Shown: positions 17,935-27,604 of the stretch, piece by piece
How positions within the stretch are numbered: the first letter of the stretch is position 1
How the letters are laid out: the number at the start of each line of letters is the position of its first letter
Origin: Vicingaceae bacterium
GTDB taxonomy: Bacteria > Bacteroidota > Bacteroidia > Flavobacteriales_E > Vicingaceae
Direction of reading: 5' to 3'
Assembly: GCA_028336925.1 (NCBI GenBank)
Contig: JAOKVV010000005.1
Coordinates: forward strand, 25,133 to 89,132
Length of the DNA stretch: 64,000 nt
Notes under the pieces: generated by a model
Seen by the model: the letters and a program-made list of their open reading frames with translations, nothing else
Database searches by the model: none
Told to the model about the DNA's origin: nothing
Position numbers and translations under genes: made by a program

Positions 17935-17951
17935 TTTAGAATATATCTAAA
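17935..17951. promoter_or_regulatory. Third TTTAGA-N5-TCTAAA palindrome, between sprT-like and manC
   Basis: TTTAGA-atata-TCTAAA begins two bases after the stop of the sprT-like gene and 57 bases before manC. It has the same core and spacing as the sites at feoA and mrp. A -7-like TAATTTAG (17980-17987) lies 28 bases further on. Weaker than the other two because the downstream gene has no metal role. Confidence 0.4.
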
Positions 17952-18008
17952 TCTCCTTTATGCAACGGCTAACATTTCGTAATTTAGGCCCCTTATTAGA
18001 AGAAAATA

Positions 18009-19091
18009 ATGAATAAAGACAACTACTGCGTAATTATGGCAGGCGGCATAGGAAGTCGTTTTTGGCCAATGAGTCGCACATCATACCCCAAGCAATTTAT
18101 CGACATTTTAGGAACAGGCAGAACATTGATCCAGCAAACCTACGATCGTCTTCAACGCATAGCACCAAAAGAAAATATATTTGTCGTAACCAACGAAGAT
18201 TACCGAGAATTGGTTTTAGAACAATGCGAAGGAATGGATACCTCTCAGGTTTTATGTGAGCCAAGCAGAAGAAATACTGCTCCTTGTGTTGCTTATGCGA
18301 GTTATAAAATAAAATCGCTAAACGCAAACGCCAAAATTGTTGTAGCTCCAGCTGATCACTTAATTCTTAAAGAAGACAAGTTTATTGAAAGCATCAATAC
18401 TGCCTTAGATTATGTATCTAAAAACAATGCATTGCTTACTTTAGCCATAGAACCAAGCCGTCCGGATACAGGTTATGGATACATTCAATTTGATAGCTCT
18501 GAAAAAGATAGCAAGATCAAAAAGGTAAAAACTTTTACTGAAAAACCAAACGTTGAACTGGCCAAGCAATTTGTTGAAAGTGGCGAGTTTAGTTGGAATT
18601 CAGGCATGTTTATTTGGACTGTAAATTCAATTATAGAAGCATTTAAAAATCACATGCCTGAACTTAATGGTTATTTTGAAGATGGTTATAGTAAGTTAAA
18701 AACTGATCAAGAAGAGCAATTTATCAAGGATACCTATGCGGTTTGTAAAAGTATTTCTATCGATTATGGAATCATGGAAAAAGCGCCAAATGTGTATGTG
18801 ATATCAGCAGACATTGGCTGGTCTGATTTGGGTACCTGGGGGTCTATTTATACGCACTTGCGCCACGATGAAAACCTAAACGCTACGATTGGAAAAAATG
18901 TAATGCTATATGATAGTCATAATTGCATTGTAAGCATGCCGAAAGATAAGTTGGTGGTTTTACAAGGTTTGGATGGCTATATTGTAGTAGAATCAAATAA
19001 TACCTTATTAGTTTGCAAAAAAGAAGACGAGCAAAAAATCAAGGAATTTGTAACTGATATTAAGATTGATAAAGGCGAGAAGTTTGTTTAA
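18009..19091 (+). CDS. manC: Mannose-1-phosphate guanylyltransferase
   Basis: Makes GDP-mannose from mannose-1-phosphate and GTP for glycan and capsule synthesis. The nucleotidyltransferase signature MAGGIGSRFWPMSRTSYPKQF is at residues 10-30, followed by EPSRRNTAPC (81-90), VAPADHL near residue 116 and FTEKP near residue 177. At 360 residues it has only the guanylyltransferase domain and lacks the phosphomannose isomerase half of the ~480-residue bifunctional type. It stands alone here, without neighbouring polysaccharide genes. Confidence 0.94.
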   Translation: MNKDNYCVIMAGGIGSRFWPMSRTSYPKQFIDILGTGRTLIQQTYDRLQRIAPKENIFVVTNEDYRELVLEQCEGMDTSQVLCEPSRRNTAPCVAYASYKIKSLNANAKIVVAPADHLILKEDKFIESINTALDYVSKNNALLTLAIEPSRPDTGYGYIQFDSSEKDSKIKKVKTFTEKPNVELAKQFVESGEFSWNSGMFIWTVNSIIEAFKNHMPELNGYFEDGYSKLKTDQEEQFIKDTYAVCKSISIDYGIMEKAPNVYVISADIGWSDLGTWGSIYTHLRHDENLNATIGKNVMLYDSHNCIVSMPKDKLVVLQGLDGYIVVESNNTLLVCKKEDEQKIKEFVTDIKIDKGEKFV

Positions 19092-19131
19092 GCTTTGCTG
19101 ATGCAAATCCTTGTTAATGGTTAATTACTAA

Positions 19132-19145
19132 TTGCCTGCCGGCAA
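19132..19145. repeat. Short GC-rich palindrome TTGCC-TGCC-GGCAA
   Basis: A GC-rich inverted repeat stands out in an AT-rich convergent gap between manC and the propeller lipoprotein. The TGCCTGCCGGCA core resembles short interspersed GC-rich repeats seen in some Bacteroidota genomes. Only one copy is present, so repeat status is unproven; it could also help terminate transcription. Confidence 0.35.
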
Positions 19146-19213
19146 ACGCACTTTTATTTTCATAATAACAAGTCTGAACTAAGGCTAGAAACAGCGTTTA
19201 CAGAAATGAAAAA

Positions 19214-20329
19214 TCACTTCACTTCTATCTTATAAATCTGCCCTTTGTTACCTAATAAGTAACCGATATTGGAATTCTTTACAAATTGGATTGCATTTAG
19301 ATTTAGATCATTTATTTTTTGCCAGTTTTTACCATTATCGTCACTTACATCTATTCCATTTGTGCCAACAGCAATAAATAAATTAGCAGGCTTGCAATAA
19401 GTCACACATGATCGGTAACCGCTTAATGGAGTTTCAGGGTTTTGCCAAGTTATTCCGCCGTCTGTAGTATAAATGGAGTTTTCTACCATACTCGTATCCG
19501 GCAAGGTGTAATCACCACCTACCGCCACTCCAAAGTAATTGTCCTTAAAATTGATGGAATAGATCCCTCTTGTAGAACCGCCTTGAAAAATAGGCGTTTC
19601 TATTGCAAACCAATCTTTGTATGGATGCTCCCCAACTAGCATACGTCCTTTTGGTCCACCCAACCCTATAAACGCGCGTTTACTAGGCGTAAAAGCTATA
19701 TTGGAACCACTAGCAGCAAAACCAGCTTCACCTTCCAATGCAGGAATTAAATTTTCAGTTGGAGGAGCTATCCACATTTTACCTGAAATTCCTGAAACCA
19801 ATATAAAATGCATCCCATTGATAGGATCGCTGTAAGCTATACCAAATTGATTATCGACAAACTCAATAGCATCAAAGAATAACTGCTCAACAGGAAAATT
19901 GAATACTTTCTTCCATCCTTTACCCCCATTGTTAGTTCTGTAGATCCTTCCGGGGTTTCCTGAGTTCATTAAAATGACCGTATCTGCATCAAAGCCATGA
20001 ATATCTCTATAATCTAACGTATCTCCTTGATATGGAACATTCATAAAATACAGATTCTTCCCTCCATCGGTGGTTTTAATGATTGTACCATTAGCTCCAC
20101 CAAACCAAGCTACATTTTCATCTACTATAGAAATCCCTCTCAAACTTTCATTGGTCGGACTTCTCAACTCTATTATTTTCATCGATGAGTCATCATAAAT
20201 CACATTTTCAGGAGTCTGATTTTGCTCAGTTTTATTTACAGCAGAACTAGTTGTAGAGTCTTTATTCTTCTTGGGACTATTGCAAGAATAAAGAGAAAAA
20301 ATTAGGATTAGATGCAGAAGTATTTTCAT
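19214..20329 (-). CDS. Lipoprotein with YCF48/BNR-like beta-propeller repeats
   Basis: A 371-residue exported lipoprotein: signal peptide with lipobox LYSC (C16), a Ser/Thr/Asn/Gln-rich spacer to about residue 45, then a propeller domain. The propeller repeats carry the TTDGG/TNNGG-type turns (IIKTTDGGKN, IYRTNNGGKGW, IYTTDGGITW, VSDDNGKNW) that mark sialidase-like Asp-box or photosystem-II-stability (YCF48) repeats. Catalytic sialidase residues are not evident. Databases often label such proteins oxidoreductase without support. It is monocistronic, downstream of fumC on the same strand but separated by a terminator. Function unknown. Confidence 0.8.
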   Translation of the reverse strand: MKILLHLILIFSLYSCNSPKKNKDSTTSSAVNKTEQNQTPENVIYDDSSMKIIELRSPTNESLRGISIVDENVAWFGGANGTIIKTTDGGKNLYFMNVPYQGDTLDYRDIHGFDADTVILMNSGNPGRIYRTNNGGKGWKKVFNFPVEQLFFDAIEFVDNQFGIAYSDPINGMHFILVSGISGKMWIAPPTENLIPALEGEAGFAASGSNIAFTPSKRAFIGLGGPKGRMLVGEHPYKDWFAIETPIFQGGSTRGIYSINFKDNYFGVAVGGDYTLPDTSMVENSIYTTDGGITWQNPETPLSGYRSCVTYCKPANLFIAVGTNGIDVSDDNGKNWQKINDLNLNAIQFVKNSNIGYLLGNKGQIYKIEVK

Positions 20330-20363
20330 GAGCTAAATGTAGTAAAATGAAAAATAATGACAT

Positions 20364-20400
20364 AAAAAAACCTGCAAAGAAGGTATCTAAGCAGGCTTTT
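20364..20400 (-). terminator. Rho-independent terminator after fumC
   Basis: On the minus strand, AAAAGCCTGC pairs with GCAGGTTTTTTT around a ~15-nt loop and ends in a T-run, 18 bases after the fumC stop. Confidence 0.7.
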
Positions 20401-20417
20401 CTGTACAATATTATATC

Positions 20418-21815
20418 TTACAAAGATCCAATCATATCTTCAGGTTTTACCCACTGATCGAATTCATCAGCAGTTAAGTATCCTAAATTAATCGCCTCTT
20501 CTTTTAATGTTGTGCCATTTTCATGCGCAGTTTTTGCAATTTTTGATGCTTTATCATATCCAATATGCGTATTCAACGCAGTTACTAACATCAACGAATT
20601 ATTCAAATTCTTCTTAATGTTTGCGTAGTTAGGCTCTATACCTCCTGCACAATGGATATCGAATGAAACACACGCATCACCAATTAATCGAGCTGACTCC
20701 AATAGGTTTTTAGCCATCATTGGTTTAAATACGTTCAGTTGAAAATGCCCATTCATACCACCTGTAGTCACAGCTACATCATTACCAACTACCTGAGCAC
20801 AAACCATTGTTAAAGCTTCACACTGAGTAGGATTAACTTTTCCTGGCATAATAGATGATCCAGGCTCATTTGCAGGAATATTGATCTCACCTATTCCGCA
20901 TCTCGGGCCTGATGCCAATAGACGAACATCATTTGCAATCTTCATCAAGCTCACAGCTAATTGCTTTAATGCTCCATGCGTTTCAACTAATGCATCATGC
21001 GCTGCTAATGCCTCAAACTTATTTTCAGCTGTAATGAATGGCAATCCGCTAAACTCAGCTATTCTCTTTGCGACTAGTTCAGAGTAACCTTTAGGTGTAT
21101 TAATGCCTGTTCCTACCGCCGTTCCACCTAATGCCAATTCAGATAAATGTGGCAACGTATTCCTCAATGCTTTTAATCCGTGATCTAGCTGAGAAACAAA
21201 GCCAGAAAACTCTTGACCAACTGTAAGTGGAGTAGCATCCATTAAGTGTGTACGGCCAATCTTCACTACATCCATAAACGCTTTTGCCTTTTCTGCTATC
21301 GTATTTCTCAATTGCTCTACACCTGGAATAGTAGTTTCCACAACTAATTTATACGATGCAATGTGCATTCCTGTAGGAAACGTATCATTTGATGATTGCG
21401 ACTTATTTACATCATCATTCGGATGAATCAAGGTTTTTCCTTCGCCTAGTTTATTGCCTGCAATTACGTGGGCTCTGTTAGCAATTACTTCGTTAGTATT
21501 CATATTAGATTGAGTACCTGAACCAGTTTGCCAAACTACTAGTGGAAATTGATCATCTAATTTACCTTCCAAAATTTCATCGCAAACTTTTGAAATTAAG
21601 TCTCTTTTTTCTTCATTCAACACACCCAGCTCACAGTTGGTATGAGCTGCTGCTTTCTTTAAATAGGCAAAACCCCTAACAATTTCAATTGGCATCGTTT
21701 GCTTGGAATCGCCAATCTTAAAATTATTACGAGATCTTTCAGTTTGTGCACCCCAATATTTATCAGCTTGCACTTTTACATCACCCATGGTGTCTTTTTC
21801 TATTCTATATTCCAT
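20418..21815 (-). CDS. fumC: Class II fumarate hydratase FumC
   Basis: Interconverts fumarate and malate in the TCA cycle; the class II enzyme is oxygen-stable and lacks Fe-S. Diagnostic segments: [12 protein letters not shown] near residue 100, [14 protein letters not shown] (131-144), the catalytic-site [12 protein letters not shown] (H190), and the superfamily signature [15 protein letters not shown] (319-333) with the catalytic Ser. The 465-residue length is standard. It is monocistronic, with its own terminator, and is transcribed away from a small membrane ORF. Confidence 0.97.
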   Translation of the reverse strand: MEYRIEKDTMGDVKVQADKYWGAQTERSRNNFKIGDSKQTMPIEIVRGFAYLKKAAAHTNCELGVLNEEKRDLISKVCDEILEGKLDDQFPLVVWQTGSGTQSNMNTNEVIANRAHVIAGNKLGEGKTLIHPNDDVNKSQSSNDTFPTGMHIASYKLVVETTIPGVEQLRNTIAEKAKAFMDVVKIGRTHLMDATPLTVGQEFSGFVSQLDHGLKALRNTLPHLSELALGGTAVGTGINTPKGYSELVAKRIAEFSGLPFITAENKFEALAAHDALVETHGALKQLAVSLMKIANDVRLLASGPRCGIGEINIPANEPGSSIMPGKVNPTQCEALTMVCAQVVGNDVAVTTGGMNGHFQLNVFKPMMAKNLLESARLIGDACVSFDIHCAGGIEPNYANIKKNLNNSLMLVTALNTHIGYDKASKIAKTAHENGTTLKEEAINLGYLTADEFDQWVKPEDMIGSL

Positions 21816-21895
21816 TTTTTAGTGTATTTTTTTTGATTTGAAGATTAGTATTCTTAAAAATTGATTAAAATTGCAGTCACAAAAGAAATCAAATT

Positions 21896-22036
21896 ATGTT
21901 TACAGGAGGATTTTTACTTTTCTTAGCTATTTTCGGACTTGCATTTTGGGTATTGATATTTTTATCAGCATTCGCTCTTCCTTACGCAATCACTATGTTT
22001 GTGATTGAAAAATTAAAAGGAAAAAAAGCTGAATAG
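21896..22036 (+). CDS. Putative 46-residue membrane microprotein
   Basis: An ATG-initiated frame of 46 codons lies in the gap between fumC and the arsC-like gene. It encodes one long hydrophobic span (about residues 5-37, rich in Phe, Leu and Ala, with a central Pro-Tyr) and ends in a basic, soluble tail (EKLKGKKAE). This is the positive-inside pattern of a single-pass or hairpin membrane peptide. A near-consensus -7 box TAAAATTG (21866-21873) lies 22 bases before the ATG. No family is recognised. It ends 7 bases before the convergent arsC-like gene. Confidence 0.55.
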   Translation: MFTGGFLLFLAIFGLAFWVLIFLSAFALPYAITMFVIEKLKGKKAE

Positions 22037-22043
22037 GCTTTTC

Positions 22044-22385
22044 CTATAGCAAATCGTTTACATTTTCAGGTGGCCTTCCCAAGACTGCCTTATTTTGTTT
22101 TACCACTATTGGACGCTCAATTAATTTAGGGTATTCTAACATTACAGTTATCCATTCCTCTTCCGTGAAATTAGAATTTTTAAACTTTTCTTTATAAACA
22201 GCCTCCCCTTTTCTCAACAACTGAGAAGGCTTCATATTTAATTTAGAAAGTATTAACTGAAATTCTTCCCGAGATGGAATATGCTTTAAATACTCTACTA
22301 TTTCTACTTCCACACCGGCATTTCTAATCAATGCTAATGTTTCTCTGCTTTTTGTACAACGTGGATTGTGATATATTTTCATCAT
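22044..22385 (-). CDS. ArsC/YffB-family thioredoxin-fold protein (putative arsenate reductase)
   Basis: A 113-residue thioredoxin-fold protein with the single active-site Cys C10 in HNPRCTKSR. The three arginines expected in glutaredoxin-coupled arsenate reductases appear at R58 (LLRKGE), R91 (ERPIVV) and R104 (VLGRPPENV), so arsenate reduction is plausible. No ars operon is nearby, and related proteins with this fold have other or unknown roles. The ATG region touches the prfB stop at 22385, so it is probably co-transcribed with prfB. Either of two adjacent Met codons could be the start. Confidence 0.85.
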   Translation of the reverse strand: MMKIYHNPRCTKSRETLALIRNAGVEVEIVEYLKHIPSREEFQLILSKLNMKPSQLLRKGEAVYKEKFKNSNFTEEEWITVMLEYPKLIERPIVVKQNKAVLGRPPENVNDLL

Positions 22386-23483
22386 TATAATTTACTTCCC
22401 CCACCATATTCCATCAAATAAGCTTTAATGAATGGATCTAAATCCCCATTCATAACATTATCTACATTGGATGTTTCGTGGGCTGTTCTTACGTCTTTTA
22501 CTAATTTATAGGGATGCATTACATAATTTCTGATTTGTGATCCCCACTCTATCTTTTTCTTTTCAGATTCGATTTCAGCGCGCTTCTCTAACTTTTTACG
22601 CATCTCTATTTCGTACAACTGTGATTTCAATAATTGCATAGCTTTTTCCTTATTGCCTAATTGAGAACGGGTCTCTGTATTATCTATCACAATACCTGAA
22701 GGTTTATGATGTAAACGCACACCAGTTTCTACTTTATTCACATTCTGACCACCTGCACCACCTGATCGGAAGGTATCAAATGTAACATCAGCAGGATTAA
22801 TATGAATCTCAATGGTATCATCAACCAATGGATATACATACACCGAAACAAAAGAAGTATGCCGTTTAGCATTGCTATCAAAGGGTGAAATACGTACTAA
22901 TCGGTGCACACCATTTTCTCCTTTTAAATATCCGTAAGCAAACTCTCCGTCAATCTCTAAAGTAACCGTTTTTACTCCTGCTACATCTCCTTCTTGATAA
23001 TCAAGTTCCTTAATTTTACAATGGTGCTTTTCGGCCCATTGCATATACATTCTGGTGAGCATAACCGCCCAATCACAGCTTTCAGTGCCACCTGCACCTG
23101 CAGTGATCTGGATTACTGCACTAAGTGTGTCTTCCTCTTCACTTAGCATCTTCTTAAATTCCAACTCTTCCACTGTTTCTGCAGCCTTCTTAAATGCCAC
23201 TTCTAGCTCTGCTTCTGTAGCTTCACCCTCTTTATAAAACTCAAAAATAACTTGCGCATCATCCACTGCGGCTTTGGTCTGTTGATAACCATCTGTCCAC
23301 ACTTTTTGATCTCGAACTTGTTTTAGAAATTTTTCAGCAGCTTTAGGATCATCCCAAAATTCAGGCAATTGTGTGCGCTGCTCATCTTCTGCAATTTGAA
23401 TTAATTTATCATCGATGTCAAAGATACCCCCTTAGCGCTTCCACGCGCCCAACTAGTTCTTTGATATTTTCTTGCGTTACCAT
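22385..23483 (-). CDS. prfB: Peptide chain release factor 2, expressed by +1 programmed frameshift
   Basis: Recognises UGA and UAA stop codons. The gene starts at ATG 23483: 21 codons run to an in-frame TGA (23420-23418), preceded by AGG GGG TAT CTT, and the product continues in the +1 frame from GAC (23419). The slippery site AGGGGGTATCTTTGAC matches the classical prfB frameshift site. The conceptual product is 365 residues, the length of E. coli RF2. A TTG at 23368 is only an internal codon. In full-length numbering the anticodon-like SPF motif is at 199-201 and the peptidyl-tRNA hydrolysis motif GGQ at 244-246. RF2 level thus controls its own synthesis. Confidence 0.96.
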
Positions 23484-23581
23484 ATCTTTTATCAATTTGC
23501 TCACAAAATTAAGGCTATTGTATCAATATTATTGAGTAAATAGTTGTTATTTTAGCAAGTAAAGAACTATCCTACAAAATA

Positions 23582-24172
23582 ATGCCAACACCTGAAGAAA
23601 GACGTGAATTAAGAAGAATCAAACGGAAGTTGGTGCAAGCACAATACAAGGTAAACCTGCCAAAAAAAACACCAGTCAAAAAGGATAATATGGGTCCAAT
23701 TCACTTACTTATGACAGTAACGTTTTTTATTGGCTTATTTCTAATTACCAACTACGCCACAGTTACAGTAATTTCTACTTGGAGTATCACCAAAATTTTT
23801 GCGGGTATTTTAGCTATTAGCCTACTTATTCCCATTAAATGGTACCGCAAAAAACTGACCATTAATATTTATGAGTTCTTCCTTTTAGGCCTACTCGGAT
23901 ATGCCCCATTTCTTACAGGAATATACTTTGCGACTAACTACTTTACTCGTGGCAACGAACATGTAGAAACTTATAAAATCGAGCAAGTTGAAATACATAC
24001 GTTCTTTTCTGATCTAATTTTAGAAAACGACACACTCAATGAATATGCATTGTTGACGTGTTTTGATAGTCGAGATTCAGGATTATATAAAGGAAGAACC
24101 AAAGCCAAATATACATTTGAAGACGGTGGATTGGGATTAAAAATATTGGTGGATAAAAGAGCTATTCCTTAA
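23582..24172 (+). CDS. Hypothetical membrane protein, 196 residues
   Basis: Not recognised. It has a strongly basic N-terminus (many Arg/Lys in residues 1-37), three predicted membrane spans (about 41-63, 69-86, 93-113), and a ~80-residue soluble C-terminal part (from TRGNEHVETYKIEQVE). The last 11 bases overlap the 3' end of recX tail to tail. It is divergent from prfB, whose frameshift leader starts 99 bases away. Its coding character is supported by length, hydrophobic pattern and amino-acid composition. No function is proposed. Confidence 0.75.
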   Translation: MPTPEERRELRRIKRKLVQAQYKVNLPKKTPVKKDNMGPIHLLMTVTFFIGLFLITNYATVTVISTWSITKIFAGILAISLLIPIKWYRKKLTINIYEFFLLGLLGYAPFLTGIYFATNYFTRGNEHVETYKIEQVEIHTFFSDLILENDTLNEYALLTCFDSRDSGLYKGRTKAKYTFEDGGLGLKILVDKRAIP

Positions 24173-24653
24173 ATATTTGATTCAAAACAGAAAATATCAG
24201 ATCACTCTCATATCCTTTTTGAGCAGCTGTTCGAAATAAAGTTCCTTTAAGTTCATACCGTTCTTGACTGGACCATTCCTCGATCGATTCCGGCATTTTC
24301 TTCTGAATGATTTTTTCTAAAGTAGCTACGTATTCATCAGAGCTAATTTGCAAAAAAGCTTGCGCAATTAAATCTTCTGATATTTTATGCATTTTCAATC
24401 CTTGTCGGATTTTAATCTTCCCCCACCGCTTTATATTAAACTTACCTCTAGTATAAGCCTCAGAAAATCGCTTATTTGAAACAAACCGATCTTCAATTAA
24501 TTGGTCTAGAATATCATCAACTACTAATGGTGCTACGCCCCATTCTTTCATCTTACGTTCCATTTCGGCTTCACTTCGCTCTCGATACAAACAAAACTTC
24601 TGTGCCTTAATTAAAACTTTTTCAGGAGTTAATGGGTTTTGAAAACGATTCAT
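24162..24653 (-). CDS. recX: Regulatory protein RecX
   Basis: RecX proteins bind RecA filaments and modulate their activity. The 163-residue protein shows the tandem three-helix RecX pattern: KAQKFCLYRERSEAEMERK near residues 16-34, a DDILDQLIEDRFVSNKRFSEAYTRGKFNIKRWGKIKI segment around 46-82, and a second repeat ending in KGYESDLIFSVLNQI. RecA is not encoded here. It starts 71 bases from the divergent MFS gene and overlaps the convergent hypothetical gene by 11 bases. Confidence 0.9.
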   Translation of the reverse strand: MNRFQNPLTPEKVLIKAQKFCLYRERSEAEMERKMKEWGVAPLVVDDILDQLIEDRFVSNKRFSEAYTRGKFNIKRWGKIKIRQGLKMHKISEDLIAQAFLQISSDEYVATLEKIIQKKMPESIEEWSSQERYELKGTLFRTAAQKGYESDLIFSVLNQIFKE

Positions 24654-24724
24654 CGAGTGTGTAATGGTAACTTCGCTCGAAATTAACTGAATTTGGGCGA
24701 ATTTCCTGAATTTATGATCCTAAA

Positions 24725-25990
24725 ATGAAGAATAAAAAAGCACTTTATACCTTACTTACTGCTAACGCAATTTCTCAATTTGCTCAAGGGATAAGCATGT
24801 TGGCCATCCCGTGGTATTTTGCGAAACAATTGGGTGAAGCCTCTTTCTTCGCTACATTTTATGCTATTGCCACTTTTGCCACATTATTTTGGGGTTTATA
24901 TGCAGGAACTTTAATTGATAAATTCCCGCGTAAAAATATCTTTCTAGGACTTTGTGCTGTTAGTTTTACTGTTCTGGCGCTAGTTTCAGGCTATGGTTTT
25001 TTCGCCGGAGCTGTTCCCATGACACTTGTTGCATTAGTTTTTTGCTTTACCATTTTCAATTATAACATCCACTACCCCACACTTTACGCCTTTGGTCAGG
25101 AAATAACAGAAAAGGAAAATTATGGTAAAACCAATTCACTACTCGAAGTAATTGGGCAAACCACCAATGTACTTTCAGGAGCTATGGCAATTGTGTTAAT
25201 AGAAGGGTTGGACATTCATGTTTTGGACTATCACTTACAAATAGAGGCTTGGAGTATTCAAAAAATATTCGCTCTAGATGCAAGTACTTACTTAGTAGCG
25301 ATGGCATTGATAAAAAGCATCAAATACATTCCAACAGTTGAAAAAGTGGCAGTTTCTAAAGAAAATGCGTGGGTTCGACTAAAAGAAGGAGTTCAGTTTT
25401 TAAAATCAAATCCACTTATTTTTCATTTTGGAAATGCCTCTTACACGGTTTTTATTTTTGTATTGATCACTACGCATTTGCTATGGCCAATGTATATCGA
25501 TCAGCATTTGCAGGTAGAAGGTGATATTTATGCTTCTACCAAAGTCTTGTATGCTTTAGGAGCTGTTATTTCAGGATTCTTTATTACCAAACTGCTCAAA
25601 CTAATGAATACAGTAGTCGCTGTAATTCTTTTAATGACTATTGCTACCGTTGCCTTTACGCTGCTATCTGTCAGTCAGAATGTGATGGTCCTTTTAGGTC
25701 TTGGAATCTTTTTTGGAGTCAGTAATGCAGGTGTGAGAATACTGCGTGTTACCTATTTATTTAATCATATCCCTAACCACGTAATCGGGCGATCAAATAG
25801 TGTATTTCAGAGTATCAATATTTTTTTGCGATCAGCATTTATCGGCCTCTTCTCCTTTGATTTCTTTAGCGAGGGTTCCAATATAATATGGGCATTTGTA
25901 ATTGCAGCGGCAGCCACGTTATTGTCTATCGTGCCGTTGGTGGTTTATTATAAGAGGTTGGTGGGGAGAGAGAAACTTACTTCAAACTAA
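24725..25990 (+). CDS. MFS transporter
   Basis: A 421-residue polytopic carrier with about 12 hydrophobic spans in two halves. The short loop LIDKFPRKN after span 2 fits the MFS motif A region (G-x-x-x-D-R/K-x-G-R/K-R/K variant), and the general pattern resembles the EntS/MFS_3 type of exporters. Substrate cannot be read from the sequence. It overlaps the 3' end of the convergent RNase G gene by 14 bases. No biosynthetic cluster nearby suggests a cargo. Confidence 0.85.
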   Translation: MKNKKALYTLLTANAISQFAQGISMLAIPWYFAKQLGEASFFATFYAIATFATLFWGLYAGTLIDKFPRKNIFLGLCAVSFTVLALVSGYGFFAGAVPMTLVALVFCFTIFNYNIHYPTLYAFGQEITEKENYGKTNSLLEVIGQTTNVLSGAMAIVLIEGLDIHVLDYHLQIEAWSIQKIFALDASTYLVAMALIKSIKYIPTVEKVAVSKENAWVRLKEGVQFLKSNPLIFHFGNASYTVFIFVLITTHLLWPMYIDQHLQVEGDIYASTKVLYALGAVISGFFITKLLKLMNTVVAVILLMTIATVAFTLLSVSQNVMVLLGLGIFFGVSNAGVRILRVTYLFNHIPNHVIGRSNSVFQSINIFLRSAFIGLFSFDFFSEGSNIIWAFVIAAAATLLSIVPLVVYYKRLVGREKLTSN

Positions 25991-27530
25991 TATCTTCGCT
26001 ATTAGAATCTTGAAATCTATACTCTAAGAATTCATACGAGTCAGAAGCTTGAATTTTTACCCACTTTTTATACTTCATAAACCATTTACGCTGTATCGAG
26101 TAAAATCCTTTCGTGAGATAGGCTTCAATAAACGGATGAACATGCAAGCTGATCTTTTTCTGATTTAATTGAGTCAAAATATAACGCAAATTATTTTCAA
26201 TTTCGTCAATCAGTAGAATAGTAGCTTGAGCTTCTCCTGTACCATTGCAGCAAGGACAAGTTTCTGCAGTTTTGATATCCATTTCAGGACGCACACGTTG
26301 ACGTGTAATCTGAATCAATCCAAACTTAGAAGGAGGCAGAATAGAATGCTTCGCTCTGTCCTCAGACATTGCTTCACGCATAACTTCAAACAGCTTTTCT
26401 CTGTTTGCTCCATCTTTCATATCAATGAAATCAATCACAATAATTCCACCCATATCTCTTAGGCGCAGCTGTCGTGCTATTTCATGAGCTGACTCGATGT
26501 TTACTTCCAAGGCATTTTGCTCCTGATTATCCATTTTGCGGCTACGCTGACCACTGTTTACATCTACTACATGTAAAGCTTCTGTATGCTCAATAATTAA
26601 ATAAGCACCAGATTTCATGGTAACATTTTTACCAAAAAGCGATTTAATTTGCTTTTCAATACCGAAATGATCAAAAATTGGAGTTGTTCTGCGGTATCCT
26701 TTAACGATACTCTCTCTACCAGGAGCGATAGAGGCGATATAATCTTTTAATTCTTGTTGAATATTCTTGTCGTCAACATAAATGTTGCTAAACTGAGCAT
26801 TCATTAAATCACGTAGCATAGCAGAAGTTCTGCTGAGCTCGCCTAAAACACGGGTAGGTGGTTTAGAACTTTGTAATTTCTTAAACGATTCTTCCCACTT
26901 TTCATATAAATTATTCAAATCACTGTGTAAATCAGCCACCTTTTTATTCTCTGCAACTGTTCTGATAATTACACCAAACCCTTGCGGACGAATACTTTGA
27001 ATTAATCTTTTTAATCGTGCCCTTTCATCACTACTTTTAATCTTCTGTGATACCGAAATACGATCAGAAAATGGAACTAGTACCAGGAAACGACCGGCTA
27101 TTGATAGTTCTGCACTTAGCCTTGGACCTTTAGTGGAAATTGGTTCTTTGGCAATTTGAACCAGTACATGTTGATTACCAGTTAGCTGTTCATTAATTTT
27201 TCCAGTTTTTTCAATATCAGCCTCAAAGGAAAAGTCCTTTAATGAAGCTGTATTGATTTTTTTGGTTACTACACCATTTACATACTTATTTAGTGACGAA
27301 AACTTCGGCCCTAAATCAAGGTAATGTAAGAAAGCATCTTTCTCGTAACCTACATCAACAAAGGCAGCATTTAGACCGGGCATCACTTTTTTGATGCGTC
27401 CTAAATAAATGTCACCTACAGAAAAACTATTGTTATTTTTCTCCTTATTGAGTTCTACTAACGCTTTGTCTTTCAACAATGCGATAGTTACATCAGTAGG
27501 AGAAGAATGAATAACTAAATCCAAAACCAT
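25977..27530 (-). CDS. rng: Ribonuclease G/E family endoribonuclease
   Basis: Single-strand endoribonuclease in rRNA maturation and mRNA decay. An S1 RNA-binding domain (residues about 38-130, from GDIYLGRIKKVMPGLNAAFVDVG) precedes the catalytic RNase H-like/DNase I-like part with HVVDVNSGQ near residue 318 and the metal-site stretch IIVIDFIDM near 361. The zinc-link motif CPCCNGTG follows near residue 423. At 517 residues it lacks the long scaffold tail of E. coli RNase E, so the RNase G name fits. Downstream of the HU-TPR-COX24 unit but behind its terminator. Confidence 0.95.
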   Translation of the reverse strand: MVLDLVIHSSPTDVTIALLKDKALVELNKEKNNNSFSVGDIYLGRIKKVMPGLNAAFVDVGYEKDAFLHYLDLGPKFSSLNKYVNGVVTKKINTASLKDFSFEADIEKTGKINEQLTGNQHVLVQIAKEPISTKGPRLSAELSIAGRFLVLVPFSDRISVSQKIKSSDERARLKRLIQSIRPQGFGVIIRTVAENKKVADLHSDLNNLYEKWEESFKKLQSSKPPTRVLGELSRTSAMLRDLMNAQFSNIYVDDKNIQQELKDYIASIAPGRESIVKGYRRTTPIFDHFGIEKQIKSLFGKNVTMKSGAYLIIEHTEALHVVDVNSGQRSRKMDNQEQNALEVNIESAHEIARQLRLRDMGGIIVIDFIDMKDGANREKLFEVMREAMSEDRAKHSILPPSKFGLIQITRQRVRPEMDIKTAETCPCCNGTGEAQATILLIDEIENNLRYILTQLNQKKISLHVHPFIEAYLTKGFYSIQRKWFMKYKKWVKIQASDSYEFLEYRFQDSNSEDISLK

Positions 27531-27604
27531 ATATACGAATAAGCACTAACACAAGTAACCCAAGGCATATTATTGCAGGGTTATTATGTGATTTTATGAA
27601 AAAT

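Noticed and set aside
18400..18430. TTAGAT...ATCTAA inverted repeat within manC
   Set aside because: Spacing differs from the TTTAGA-N5-TCTAAA sites and it lies inside coding sequence; likely coincidence.
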